A program made the position numbers and the translations under genes. Source: Prionailurus bengalensis (lineage: Eukaryota; Chordata; Mammalia; Carnivora; Felidae). Taken from it: a stretch of 64,000 nt of DNA. The stretch covers positions 124,413,634 through 124,477,633 of the forward strand of contig NC_057355.1 of assembly GCF_016509475.1 (NCBI RefSeq), written 5' to 3'. Shown one piece after another: positions 43,465-55,157 of this stretch; within the stretch, counting starts at the first letter, position 1; each line of letters begins with the position of its first letter. A model generated the notes under the pieces. It did no database searches, was not told the DNA's origin, and was given only the letters and a program-made list of their open reading frames with translations.

Positions 43465-46400
43465 GTGTGAGGTGGTATCTCATTGTGGTTTTGGTTTGTA
43501 TTTACATGATAATGAGTGATGTTGAGCATTTTTTCATGTGTCTGTCAGCCATCTAGATGTCTTTTTTGGAAAACTGTCTATTCATGTCTCTTGCCCATTT
43601 CTTCACTGGATTGTTTGCTTTTTGAGTGTTGAGTTTGATAAGTTCTTTATAGATTTTGGATACTAACCCTTCATCTGATTTGTCATTTACAAATATCTTC
43701 TCCTATTCCATTGGTTGCCTTTTAGTTTTGCTGATTGTTTCCTTCACCGTGCAGAAGCTTTTTATTTTGATGAGGTCCTATTAGTTCATTTTTGCTTTTG
43801 TTTACCTCACCTCTGGAAACATGTGAAGTAAGAAATTGCTGTGGCTGAGGTTAAAGAGGTTTTTGCCTGCTTTCTACATTAGGATTTTGATGGCTTCCTA
43901 TCTTACGTTTAGGTCTTTTATCCATTTTGAGTATATTTTTATGTATGGTGTAAGAAAGTGGTCCAGGTTCGTTCTTCTGCATTTTGCTGTCCAGTTTTCC
44001 CAGCACCACTTGCTAAAGAGACTATCTTTATTCCATTGGATATTCTGTCCTACTTTTTCAAAGATTAGTTAACTATACGTTTGTGGGTCCATTTCTGGGT
44101 TCTCTATTCTGTTCCATTGATCTGTCTGTTTTTGTGCCAGTACGATACTGTCTTAATGATTACAGCTTTGTAATGCATCTTGAAGCCCGGAATTGTGATG
44201 TCTCAGCTTTGGTTTTCTTTTTCAGGATTGCTTTGGCTGTTTGGGGTATTTTCTGGTTCCGCAGAAATTCTAGGATCATTTGTTCTAGCTCTGAAAAATG
44301 CTGGTGTTGTTTTGATAGGGATTGCATTGAATGTCTAGATTGCTTTGGGTAGTATTGACATTTTACCAATATTTGTTCTTCCAATCTATGTGCATGGAAT
44401 ACTTTTCCATTTTTTTGTGTCTTCTTCAATTTCTTTCATAAGATTTCTATAGTTTTCATTGTATAGATTTTTCACCTCTTTGGTTAGGTTTATTCCTAGG
44501 TATTTTATGGTTTTTGGTGCAACTGTAAATGAGATCAATTTCTTGATTTATCTTTCTGCTGCTTCATTATTTGTGTATAGAAATGCAACCAGTTTCTGTG
44601 CACTGATTTTATATTCTCTGACTTTGCTGAATTCATGGATCAGTTCTAGCAGTTTTTTGGTGGAATCTTTTGGGTTTTCCATATAGAGTATCGTGTCATC
44701 TGCAAAGAGTGGAACTTTGCTTCCTCCTTGCTCATTTGGATGCCTTTTATTTCTTTGTGTTGTCTGATTGCTGAGGCTAGGACTTCCAATACTGTGTGAA
44801 TAACACTGGCGAGAGTGGACATCCCTATCTTGTCCCTGGCCTTTGGGGGAAAGCTCTAAGTTTTTCTCCATTGAGGATGTTATTAGTGGTGGGTCTTCCA
44901 TATATGACTTTTATGGTCTTCAGGTATTATCCTTTTATCCCTACTCTGTTGAGGGTTTTTATCAAGAAAGGATGCTATATTTTGTCAAATGCTTTCTCTG
45001 CATCTATTGAGAGGATCATGTGGTTCTTGTCTTTTCTTTTATTAATTTGGTGTATCACATTGATTGTTTTGCAGATATTGAACCAACCTTGCATCCCAGG
45101 TATAAATCCCACTTGATGGTGGTGAATAATTCTTTTAATATATTGTTGGATCCAATTAGCTAGTATATTGTTGAGAGTTTTTGCTTCCATGTTCATCTGG
45201 GAAATTGGTGTATATTTCTCCTTTTTAGTGGGGTCTTTGTCTGGTTTTGGAATCAAGGTAATGCTGGTCTCATAGAATGAGTTTGGAATTTTTCCTTCTA
45301 CTTCTGTTTTTTTAGAACAGCTCCAAGAGAATAGGTGTTAACTCTTCTTTAAATGTTTGATAGAATTCCCCTGGAAAGCCATCTGGCCCTGGACTCTTGT
45401 TTTCTGGGGAGATTTTTGATTACTAATTCAGTTTCTTTACTGGTTATGTGTCTGCTCATACTCTATTTCTTCCTGTTTCAGTTTTGGTAGTTTATATGTT
45501 TCTAGGAATTTGTCCATTTTTTTCCAGATTGCCCAATTTGTTGGCATATGATTGCTCATAATATTCTCTTACTATTGTTTGCATTTGTGCAGTGTTGGTT
45601 GTGATCTCTCCTCTTTAATTTTTGATTTTATTTATTTGGATCCTTTACTTTTCTATTTGCTCAAACTGACTAGGGGTTTATCAATTTTGTTAATTCTTTC
45701 AAAGAACAAGCTCCTGCTTTTATTGATCAGTTCTATTTGTTTGTTTTGTTTTGTTTTGATAGCATTTATTTCTGCTCTAATCTTTATTATTTCCCATACT
45801 CAGCTGGTTTTGGGTTTTATTTGCTGTTGTTTTTCCAGCTTTTTAAAATGTGAGGTTAGATTGTGTATCTAAGACCTTTCTTCCTTTTTTAGGAAGCCCT
45901 GGATTGCTGTATACTTCCCTCTTATGACTGCCTTTGGTCATCCCAGAGGTTTGGGGCCATAGTGTTATCATTTTCATTGCCTTCCTTGTACTATTTAATT
46001 TCGTCTTTAACTTCCTGGTTAACCCATTCATTCTTTAGTAGGATGTTCTTTAATCTCTAAGTATTTGTTATCTTTCCAAATGTTTTCTTGTGGTTGATTT
46101 CAAGTTTCATAGCATTGTGGTATGAAAATATGCACAGTATGATCTCAAACTTTTTGTACTTCTTGAGGGCTGATGTGTGTCACAGTATGTGATCTTTTCT
46201 GGAGAATGTTCCATGTGCACTCAAGAAGAAGGTGTATTCTGCTGCTTTAGGATGAAATGTTCAGAGTAATACATCTGTTAAGTCCACCCGGTCCAGTGTG
46301 TCATTCAAAGGCATTGTCTCCTTGTTGATTTTCTGTTTGGATGATCTTCCCATTGTTGTAAGTGGGGTTTTGAAGTCTCCTACTTTATGGTGTTATTGTC

Positions 46401-46804
46401 GATGAGTTTCTTTATGTTTGCGATTGTTTTATATATTTGGGTGCTTCATGTTGGGGGCATACATGTTTATAATTTTTAGATCTTCTTGGTGGATAGACCC
46501 TTTAATTATGATATAATGCCCTTCTTCATCTCTTGTTATAGTCTTTATTTTAAAATTCAGATTTTCTGATGTAAGTATGGCTACTCTGGCTTTCTTTTGG
46601 CAGCCATTAACATGATAGATAGTTCTTCATGCCATTACTTTCATTCTGAAGGTGTCTTTAGGTCTAAGATGTGTTTTTTTGTGAACAGCATATAGATGTA
46701 TCTTGTTTTCTTATCCATTCTGTTACCCTTTGTCTTTTGATTGAAGCATTTAATCCATTGACATTTAAAGTAAGTACTGAAAGATATGAATTTATTGCAA
46801 TCAT
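43465..46804 (-). pseudogene. L1 ORF2 (endonuclease/reverse transcriptase), disrupted and C-terminally truncated
   Basis: L1 ORF2 encodes the apurinic-type endonuclease and reverse transcriptase that carry out target-primed insertion. The start is placed at 46804 because the minus strand reads MIAINSYLS and then TLNVNGLNASIK, the conserved N-terminus of ORF2. Reverse transcriptase blocks are visible: IPKPDKDPTKKE and VGFIPGMQGWFNI with SIDAEKAFDK (44975-45256 frame), and the catalytic FADD at 44695-44706 followed by TILYMENP. Downstream, KNGKVFHAHRLEEQILVKCQ (44160-44429 frame) is a degenerate thumb region. At least half a dozen stops and frame changes separate these blocks. The cysteine-rich C-terminal segment is missing with the 3' truncation. 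Relic, non-functional. Confidence 0.88.
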
Positions 46805-46900
46805 GTTGCTTGTAGAGTTCGAGTTTCTTGTGGTGTTCTCTGGTCCTTTATACCCTTTGTTCCTTTTGGTATTTTTTGTTTTGTTTCATCTTTTCTTCCC

Positions 46901-47763
46901 TCAGAGAGTCCTCCTTAAAATTTCTTGCAGGGCTGGTTTAGTGGTCATGAACTCCTTTAGTCTTTGTTTGGGAAACTTTTTATCTCTCCTTCCATTTTGA
47001 ATGTTAGCCTTGCTGGAAAAAGAATTCTTGGCTGCATATTTTTCTGATTCAGCACATTGAATATATCCTGCCACTCCTTTTTGGCCTGCCAAGTTTCTGT
47101 GGATAGGTCTGCTGCAAACCTGATCTGTCTTCCCTTATAGGTTAAGAACTTTTTTCCCTTGCTGCTGTAATAATTCTTTCCTTGTGTGTGTATTTTGTGA
47201 ATTTGACTGTGATACGCCTTGTTGATGGCCAGTTTTTGTTGAATCTAATGGGAGTTCTTCATGCTTCCTGGATTTAGATGTCTGTGTCTTTCCCCAGGTT
47301 AGGGAAGTTTTCTGCTATGATTTGCTCACATAATGTTCTACCCCTTTTTCTCTCTCTTCATCTTTTGGAACTGCTATTATTTGGATGCTATTGCTTTTTA
47401 ATGAGTCACTGAGTTCTCTAATTCTTATATCATGATCTTTTTCCTTAGTTTCCCTCTTTTTTCTGCTTCATTATGCTCATAATTTTGTCTTTATCACTTA
47501 TTCACTGCTCTCCTTCATCCATCCTTGTTGTCATGGCATCTGTTTGAGCTTGCATCTCAGTTATAGCATTTTTAATTTTGTACTGGCTAGATTTTACTTC
47601 TTTTATCTCTGCAGAAAGGGATTCTGTGCTTTTTTCAACTCCAGCTAGTGTTTTTATTATTGTGATTCTAAACATACATCTTGCTTATATTTATGTTGAT
47701 TAAGTCCCCGGTTGTCATTTCTTCTTGTTCTTGCTTTTGGGGTGAATTCCTTCTTTTTGTCAT
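46901..47763 (-). pseudogene. L1 ORF1 (RNA-binding chaperone), disrupted
   Basis: ORF1 encodes the trimeric RNA-binding protein of the L1 ribonucleoprotein particle. The minus-strand start at 47763 reads MTKRRNSPQKQEQEEMTTGD, the usual basic/polar beginning of a carnivore ORF1. The C-terminal end (46901-47092) reads YIQCAESEKYAAKNSF, KANIQNGRRDKKFPKQR and LKEFMTTKPALQEILRRTL, which corresponds to the conserved C-terminal domain. The reading frame is broken early: a TAG follows about codon 31. Further breaks occur before the C-terminal block. About 287 codons if the frame were whole, a little short for the family. Confidence 0.85.
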
Positions 47764-48150
47764 TTTAGAGGAAGAAAAAGAATTAATAAAATAAAAAATT
47801 AAAATTAAAAGATTAAAAACAACACAAAAATCAAAGAAATGAAGCTCTTTCCTAGGTTTGTTTTGATCTGTTTTTTGAAAGAAGCCTGACAGAATAGAGA
47901 AAAAAAGGAAAGAAAAGAAAAAAAAAAAGAAAAGAAGAGAAGAAAATGTTTAAAAAATAAAAAAATGCATATAATAAAATAGAATAAAATGAACAAAGTA
48001 AATTAGATTTTTAAAAAATTATAAAAAATAAATACAGTAAAAATAAATTTTAAAAACATTTATAAAAACGGAAAATGAAAGTAATTGTTTTCTCTTTCTA
48101 TATCTAAGAAGAAGAAAAGAAAAAGAAAAAAAATGAATAGATGGACCAGT
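47764..48150 (-). repeat. A-rich spacer between L1 5' UTR and ORF1
   Basis: On the plus strand this is A/G-rich with many AAAATAAAA and AAGAAAAG units; on the L1 sense strand it is a T/C-rich run. It includes an 80-base A/G-only stretch near 47893-47946. Confidence 0.7.
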
Positions 48151-48929
48151 GAACAGAATGAAATCCAAATGAAATTACATCCAATTTCCCCTTTAAGTCA
48201 AACTATAAAGCATTTTATAGTACATACACTAAACAGAGAGACTTGTGGACATCGTTTATCGCTTGGTCGGCGCAATTGGACGGGGCTTGGTGTAATGGCT
48301 CCATTCTCCACTAGGTGGCGCTGATTAGCTTACTGGAGTGAATTGGTTTAGTGCACGTGAGCATACACGTGCAGGTGTGGAGTGGTAAAAACGGTGTCAT
48401 CCAGCTTCCCTGTTTCTAGCCTCAGAACTCTCTGCTCTCACCCATTGGCCATCAGGCCACCCTCCTTTGTTTCCATCTTCCATCCACTGCCTGTTTCTAC
48501 ACTGTCCACAACCAAGTTGTCAGCCTGTCAGGTGGCACCTCTCTCCTGAGTTTTCCCTCAGATGGGACTTTGTTTCCAATCCCCTCACTTGTGAGGACTC
48601 TGCATCCTGGCCTGCTATGACCCTCTGGGGAAGGGTCTCACTGAGCAGTGGCCAAGTGCCAGCTTGCCCCTGTGATTGCTCTCATGGCTGTGCTGCTACA
48701 GAGGCCCAGAGACTCAGTTCGAGGGCCAGGCTGGCCTAGAAAAAGTTTGTGCGATTTGTAGCAGCAGTGGTTTAAGGACTATGGCAAATCACAACACATA
48801 AATAGTGCCAGGCTTCACCCTGGCCTCTGTTCCAACACCAGCAAATGTGGCTGTTCTCCAGGGTCCACTGGTATATTTTCCCCATGGGGAGGCCCTACGA
48901 CCTCCAGCAAATGTCCTCCCAACAGGTGA
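48150..48929 (-). promoter_or_regulatory. L1 5' UTR (internal promoter region)
   Basis: A GC-richer block upstream of ORF1 in L1 sense, with CpG-containing strings (GGTCGGCGCAATTGGACGGGG) unlike the surrounding AT-rich DNA. L1 5' UTRs carry an internal RNA polymerase II promoter. The boundary at about 48929 is where an older L1-type repeat begins. Confidence 0.6.
48308..48323 (+). promoter_or_regulatory. Perfect CTCF core motif
   Basis: CCACTAGGTGGCGCTG fits every position of the CTCF core consensus CCASYAGRKGGCRS. It lies in the L1 5' UTR. Sequence match only; it includes one CpG whose methylation would affect binding. Confidence 0.65.
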
Positions 48930-49320
48930 AAGACTTTATTTTTTAAAGAACTTTTAGCTTCATAGCAAACTTGAGCAGAAAATACAGATTTTTTATATAC
49001 CCCCTCTTCTCAGACGCATAACAACCTCCTCTACTGTCAACATCCCTCACCAGAGTGGTACATTTTTCAAAATTGACGAACCTGTACTGACACATCATTA
49101 TCACCCAAAGTCTATGCTTTATATTAGTTAGGGTTCATTCTTGGTGTTTTGCATTCTATGGATTTTAACAAATGTATAATGACACATATCCACCATTGTA
49201 GTATCATATAAAGTAGTTTCACTGCCCCCCAAATTCTTAGTGTTCCTCCTTTTTATCCTCTCACACCTTCGTCTGGTAACCACTTATCCTTTTACTGTCT
49301 TCGTAGTTAGGGCTATGAGA
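48930..49320 (-). mobile_element. Ancient L1-type 3' region, antisense
   Basis: GACTTTATTTTTTAAAGAAC, AGCTTCATAGCAAACTTGAGC, CAACATCCCTCACCAGAGTGG, GACACATCATTATCACCC, GGGTTCATTCTTGGTG and ACAAATGTATAATGACAC match the reversed 3' region of a widespread old mammalian L1 family. Subfamily not assigned. Confidence 0.7.
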
Positions 49321-49539
49321 CTTGCATTCCAATTCTCTACCTAAAGGGAAGGAAAGGCAGAAACTAAGTATGTAAACAGTTTATTTTAGCTATACTGTGG
49401 AGCTGGGGACATCCTTCATTACTCTGCTGCATCTATATTATGGATTTTTCCCCCATCCACACAAATGTTTCCATGATCTAGGTTAGATTGTTGAAATAGG
49501 GCTCCTGCTGGACATTTCTTGGTTCTTGTGTTTGTTTAT

Positions 49540-49747
49540 TTTTTGTTTAATTTTTTGATTTAGTTTTGAGAGACAGAGAGAGAGTGTGAGTGGGGTAGGG
49601 GCAGAGAGAGGAAGACACAGAATCTGAAGCACGCTCCAGGCTCTGAACTGTCAGCACAGAGCTCAACACGGGGCTCCAACTCACAAACCATATCATGACC
49701 TGAACTGAAGTCAGATGTGTAACCAACTGAGCCACCCAGGAGTCCCC
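49540..49747 (-). mobile_element. Feline-type SINE, antisense
   Basis: TTTTGATTTAGTTTTGAGAG tail, GAACTGTCAGCACAGAGC middle, GCCACCCAGGAGTCCCC head; a few bases are missing around CATATCATGACC. Target-site duplication not clear. Confidence 0.92.
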
Positions 49748-49749
49748 TA

Positions 49750-50925
49750 AGTTTTTGTTTTAATACTCTCCTATCATGTTCCTGTTACTCTTTTCTTACC
49801 TTTTAGATATTTGCCATTGTCCTCCCTTTAGAAATTCTTTTGACAGTTTAATGAGAATGCGGTGATTTATCTTCATGGGCAATTAAATACTTTTAATAGG
49901 AATGCCATGTTATAGACTAACATTTCTTATTAAAAATAAAAATTAAAAAAAAGGTGTTTCCCCAAATATATATGAAATAATGGTGATGCTTACCCACTAG
50001 CAGTTGTTGAGATCATGGAGATGAATAAAGAGCTTCCTACCCCCTTTCAAGAATGAAATCCATGGGTTACACTTTTTTTTTTTAGCACTTCACTGCAAGA
50101 GTCACAGATTATCAACATTATGCATGATGATAGTAACACGCTATTTTAGGACACAAAGGGATGTTTCTCTCAGAGTCATATGCAATATATATGTTTGAAC
50201 TTTTCATATGACTGTTTTTGTTTTGTTTTGTTTTTAAAAACTGTGTTTTTAGTAACAGATTACCTCATGTGATTAGATTATGCTCATGCATGTTCTATAT
50301 GTGACAGAACACAGAGAATGGTGTTACTATACATTAGTACTGAATTTCTATTTCATTTTATTCTGGAGGGGAAAAAAGAAGAAAGGACTCATAGGCAATA
50401 GGGCAACATAGAGAAGACATGTAGATACCATATAGCAGTGATCAGAGATTCTATATATCATCACTATGCCCTTTTTAACTCTTAGGAACAGTCTTTTTTA
50501 AACAGTGGGGGACAGAAACAAGGGTTATTATTTTTTTTTCTGTTATGATTGTAAAAAGAATACCCAGAAATTGGAACCTAAAGGAGGAACTCTCCTCTTT
50601 AGCCTGTTAGTTTAGGTTCTTAACTAACTGTACAAAATGGAGATAATGTGATTTGTACTATAATTGTCAATATGAAGCACAGATGAAATAATACATGTGA
50701 ATTACTTGGGGATATATAAATAATTTAAAGTTTAATAATATGCTTTAATGCAAAAAAATAAATGTAGGTTCAGTTCAGTTTCTCACACATGAAACTCAGC
50801 ACATTCTTACTATTTTAGAGGCAGTGCACTATTGACTGATCAACCTGATAGCGGGTGGAAGAAATCACTCACCTTAGCTTTAGGAAATGCCAAAAATCTA
50901 GGAATTATTCAGAGTTAGTAGTTAC
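49750..50925. other. Single-copy sequence, nothing recognised
   Basis: No gene or repeat recognised in about 1.2 kb of AT-rich DNA. Confidence 0.4.
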
Positions 50926-50927
50926 AC

Positions 50928-51367
50928 TGGGTTGAACATTGCCCCCTCAAAATTTATGTCTTTTCTACAACCTCAGAATTTGACCTTGTTTGTAAATAAT
51001 CATCATGCAGATGCGGTTGATTCAGATGAGGTCATATTGGAGTAGGGGAAATTCTTAACCCAGTATAATTGGTGTCCTTATAATAAGAGAAGAGACAAAT
51101 AATCACCCACAGAGAGGAGAACATGGTATAAAGACACAGACACACAGAGAGAAGTCACCTATGAAGGCAGAGATTGGAAAGAGGCAGGGGCAAGCCAAAG
51201 AATACCAAGATTTGCTGGCAAACATCAGACACTGGAGGGAGAACATAGCTCTGCTGACATCTTGGTTTCAGAATGCTGGCTTCCAGAACCATGAGAATTT
51301 TTATCTCGATTGTTTTAAACCACCAGTTTGTGATACTTTGTTGTGGCAGTCCTAGCAAACTAACTCA
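50928..51367 (+). mobile_element. MaLR (MLT1-type) solo LTR
   Basis: TGGGTTGAACATTGCCCCC, CAAAATTTATGTC, GATGAGGTCATATTGGAG, TTGGTGTCCTTATAATAAG, AGAGAGGAGAACATGG, GCTTCCAGAACCATGAGAA, TGTTTTAAACCACC and TGTGGCAGTCCTAGCAAAC follow the MLT1-type LTR of ERVL-MaLR elements end to end. Non-coding; a 64-codon frame inside it is chance. Confidence 0.88.
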
Positions 51368-51814
51368 GCAGTCAAGGAGGCTGCTGAGCCAAGTTGACCA
51401 CTGAGGGACTTCCACAGAGGCCACTGAAGTGGAGTGTCCATAACTAGATCTTGGAAGCCAGGTATGCAGGCATGGATCCAAGAGGCAGGGAGTCTAATGA
51501 GGAATAGTCATCAAAAGAATTCTTGGCCATCACCCGTTCCAGATGTCAGTGTCACTGCCAATTTCTATCTGCTCACTACCCAAGTCACTTTAATGGACTG
51601 AGATAGATTAGACAAGTTTTGGCTTGAATAAACCCTTAAACATGAAGTAAGTTATAACCAGAAACCTAGTTATCTTGCTTTACAATGGAAAAGGAAGAAA
51701 TTGTCCCTGATCACATAGCTTCCTTCCTTGTTTATAGATAATCTCCTGTACTTTTAACACAGTTTTATTAGAGGCTTTTCTTCCTACTCTGTCTTTCACA
51801 ATAGAATCCAGGGT

Positions 51815-52411
51815 CACGTTTTAAGTTTCTGTTGCTGCTGTAACAAATCACCACAACTTTGATGGCTTAAAACAACACAGTCCTATTATCTTACTTTTTT
51901 TTTTCTGGTGAGTCCAGTATGGGTTACACTGGACTGAAATCAAGGTGTCAACACACCTTGATTCCTTTCAGGAGGTTTCTAGGGGCAAATCCATTTCCTG
52001 TTCATTTGGGTTGTTGAAAGGATTCAGTTTCTTGTGATTATAGGATTGAAATCCCTGCTTTTTTGCTGCCTATAATGTGAAGACCATTACCAGCTCCTAG
52101 AAGTTAATACATTCATTGGCTCATGGCCCCTTTCCTCCATCTTCAAAGCCAGCAACAGCTGGTCAAGTCTCTCTCCTATCAAATATTTCTAACCCATTAG
52201 TTTGCTTCTGTCTCCAATTTTAAAGACTTGTGTAATTACATTGAGCCTACCTGATAATACAGGATAGTCTTCCTTTCTCCAGCTCAGGTGATCAGCAAAC
52301 TCAATCCCATCTGCAGCTTTAATTCCCATTTGCTATGTAACCTAACATGTTCACAGGTTCTGGGGATTAGAGAATGGACATCTTTAGGGTGCCATTATTT
52401 TGCCTACCACA
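51815..52411 (-). mobile_element. MaLR (MLT1-type) LTR, antisense
   Basis: TTGCTGCTGTAACAAATCACC, TGATGGCTTAAAACAACAC, TCAAGGTGTCAACACACC, CTCATGGCCCCTTTCCTCC, TTACATTGAGCCTACCTG and TAGGGTGCCATTATTTTGCC are the reversed MLT1-type pattern. It lies 450 bases from the plus-oriented LTR at 50928 and is a different subfamily. Confidence 0.8.
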
Positions 52412-52414
52412 GAT

Positions 52415-52965
52415 TATCTGCAGCTGAGCATCCTGTCTTCCTCATGGGAGTGGTAAGGGGGATACAGAGCTTTATCAAAACATAACAAATCTGAATTATA
52501 AGCATGGTATTTAAAAAAATCTATCTTTACCAATTTGCTGAATTGAAATTAAAAATTAAATACACTTAATGGAGAATATTTGACTTTTAAAACATCAGAC
52601 ATCTTTGATAGGACTGGCTTCTTATCAGGGAAGAAGTTACTTTATACATAATCCAATATGTATAAATAGGAAATTTTTAGAAATTATTGGTGGCCTATGT
52701 TGAGAGCTCCTTTTTGGCCTTAACTTTGAGCACACTTGTTTCTCATCTGATTGTTCCTCCAAACTCAGTATATCCCAATAAAGGGTAACTTATTTTTTAC
52801 CTTAAATTTTCTTTGCTTAATTCCATCTGATTACCATTAGAATGAATTCAAATCATCAATGTTTTATACCATGAATATATCATCTTCTAGTTTCCCGACC
52901 CTTTTAAACATCCTAAGAGGTACATTATGGATAAACAATGACTGCCATTTGGGTTTCAAAATCAT
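52415..52965. other. Single-copy sequence, nothing recognised
   Basis: No gene or repeat recognised. Confidence 0.4.
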
Positions 52966-52968
52966 TTA

Positions 52969-53186
52969 GGGGCGCCTGGGTGGCTCAGTCAGTTGAGTGG
53001 GTGACTTCAGCTCAAGTCATGATCTCACAGTTCACGAGTTCGAGCCCTGTGTCAGGCTCTGTGCTGACAGTTCAGAGCCTGGAGCCTGCTTCAGATTCTG
53101 TGTCTCCCTCTCTCTCTCTCTGTCCCTCCCCTGCTCAAGCTCTGTCTCTCTCTGTCTCAAAAATAAGTAAACATTAAAAAAATTTT
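52969..53186 (+). mobile_element. Feline-type SINE
   Basis: GGGGCGCCTGGGTGGCTCAG head, GTTCGAGCCCTGTGTC B box, CTGTGCTGACAGTTCAGAGC, CT-rich run, AAAATAAGTAAACATT tail. AAAATCATTTAG and TAAATCATTTAG flank it. Confidence 0.96.
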
Positions 53187-53334
53187 TTTAAATCATTTAG
53201 TGACTTTACCACTAAATGTGGGCAAATACTCCTTTCTAGTTTTCCAGTACAGGTTTTAGGCATATTTTGGCATCCCTCCTCTTCTCACATCCATCTAAAA
53301 TTAAATAATACAAAAATATACCTTAACAACTTAT

Positions 53335-53470
53335 TTGAAAAGAGTTTATTCATATAATAATTATTAAACACCTGTTATGTATTAGGCATTGTTCTAGGCA
53401 CTGGAAATATCCAGTGATTCATATGTTTAAGGTCTCTGTTGAGGGAATTGCCTTCATACACACCTGTTTT
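53335..53470 (-). repeat. L2 3' end, antisense
   Basis: AGTTTATTCATATAATAATTATTAAACACC, GTATTAGGCATTGTTCTAGGCACTGG is the reversed L2 tail. Confidence 0.75.
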
Positions 53471-53474
53471 GATT

Positions 53475-54955
53475 CAGTCTTCTCTTCCCCTAGAATCTTA
53501 ATGGTAACCCTTGCTTACTTAGATTTTTGTTTCCTTATGTTGGCATCTGTACATCTTTTTTACCCTTTCTTTTATCCAAATTCCATATCCGGGTCTTGAT
53601 TACTCATGGCTTAGCTTTTGAGTAACTCTACTTGGAAAGGACCCGATTAAGAAAATGCCAGCAAAAGGTTAATTGTGATAGATCTGTATGCATTTGCTAT
53701 TTGTCAAGGGGTTGCATTGTAGCACAAATGAATAAACTCTCCGTTGCTGAAATTACAGCCATCCTACTCTGGCCACTAAAGACAATATATGTTTTGTTAT
53801 TTACCCTTCCTGGTGCCCCCCACCCTGGTTTTTTGTTTGCTTGTTTGTTTCCTTTTTGGAAACCATTCACTTAATATCCCAAGTGGTGAGACAGCCCTGA
53901 CCTCCATTGTGACAGTTAAGCACATGCCAATGACACCTTACCCTAAAGCACCAGAAAGGCCATTTTTCAAATAATGATTTAAGTAGGTCAGAGCAAACAG
54001 GATACTCACATTAAAGGAAAAAGAAAGTATATATTTCAGAAAGACCTGTGAATTTGAATTCCTTTGCCTGCCCTAATGTTTCATTTTTTCAAATTAGTTT
54101 GCCTGTTAGATGAGAGACTCCTCCCTGGAGGTGATAGTGGGACCCCCTGGCCTTGAGTGGCTCTCGAGAGACAGCAGATGCCTTCCCTCAAGTGTTAACC
54201 ATGTAGTAAATCCCTTTGGGGGCTGTTCAAATCTCCCTGATAAGCCTTCCTGCACTTGAATTATTGGATGTGAGGAGTGGAAAAATGAACAGTTGGAAGA
54301 CCTTTTTAGAATATTAAATAATTGGTTGTTTAAAATCTAAAAAAAATAATTTACTAGCAACCATTTTGAGGAACTCAGTTAAATATAAGAAATGTATTAA
54401 ATTTGTATATGACTAAGCAACAAAATGTTTGATGTTCCAGTGTCAGGTACTTGACTAAAACAAATGGTTAATGCCTAACTGCTTCACCAGAAATAGCTTC
54501 TCACCCCACTGTCAGAGCATATTGAATTGTGCCTCTTGAAAGAAGTCTTAGAAGAGTCAGTTGGTAGGCAAAGAGAATTAAAATGAAGAGACATCCAACA
54601 TATCTTGAGTCCTTTCTACATATATATGGAGAGAAAGGGTACATTTGTGTGCCTTGGGCTCATTAGCAAAATACATTAGCTCTAGCTGACTGATTTGCAC
54701 CTGGTACCTGCCTGAGGTCTCCAAAGAGAGGAGATTTACAATTAGGTTTGAGCCTAAGAAGCTTTGAAAGCTTTCCCATCAAAAGTAGGTAGACATTTGG
54801 AAACGTAAATATACCATATTTCTTTCTGGATTACACATTTGCTAAAGTTCACCTTTTAATTTTTTTAGAAGTCAGCAGTCATGGTGCATGTATCACACTC
54901 TTCATGCACATCACCTTTGAAATGAGATCCCGGATGGAGTGATACTCCTTGAATG
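53475..54955. other. Single-copy sequence, nothing recognised
   Basis: About 1.5 kb with no recognisable repeat or gene; short open frames (60-80 codons) lack features. Confidence 0.4.
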
Positions 54956-54959
54956 GAGC

Positions 54960-55095
54960 AAAGAGATTATTACAACCGCCTTCTTAGAGATTAGCAAACT
55001 GAGCCCCAGAGAGGTTAAAAAAAGAGATTTAAAATCTTAAATATTTAGCAGCCTGGAGCCTGGCCAGGACTGGGAGCCAGGTTAATCTAATTGCC
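54960..55095 (-). repeat. MIR fragment, antisense
   Basis: TTAGCAAACTGAGCCCCAGAGAGG, TTAGCAGCCTGGAGCC and GACTGGGAGCCAGG follow reversed MIR. Confidence 0.65.
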
Positions 55096-55157
55096 AGCAT
55101 AGTGTTTATTTTTTCCCTTTGCCTCATTGACATGATAGTTGCTTGAATAAACATTTA

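Larger units (their letters stand above)
43465..48929 (-). mobile_element. Near full-length, decayed carnivore L1 lacking its 3' end
   Basis: Minus-strand order: GC-richer 5' UTR (48929 to about 48150), A-rich spacer (48130-47764), ORF1 (47763-46901), ORF2 (46804 onward). It ends at GTGTGAGGTGGTATCTCATTG near 43465, well inside the ORF2 C-terminal region. The last part of ORF2, the 3' UTR and the poly(A) tail, all seen in the copy at 33527, are absent. No target-site duplication joins the two ends. This argues for a secondary deletion or rearrangement after insertion. Both ORFs carry several stop codons, so it cannot move. Confidence 0.88.

Noticed and set aside
44548..45256. Reverse transcriptase motifs considered as evidence of an active element or a retrovirus
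   Set aside because: The order and motifs are those of L1 ORF2, and several stops and the missing 3' end rule out activity.
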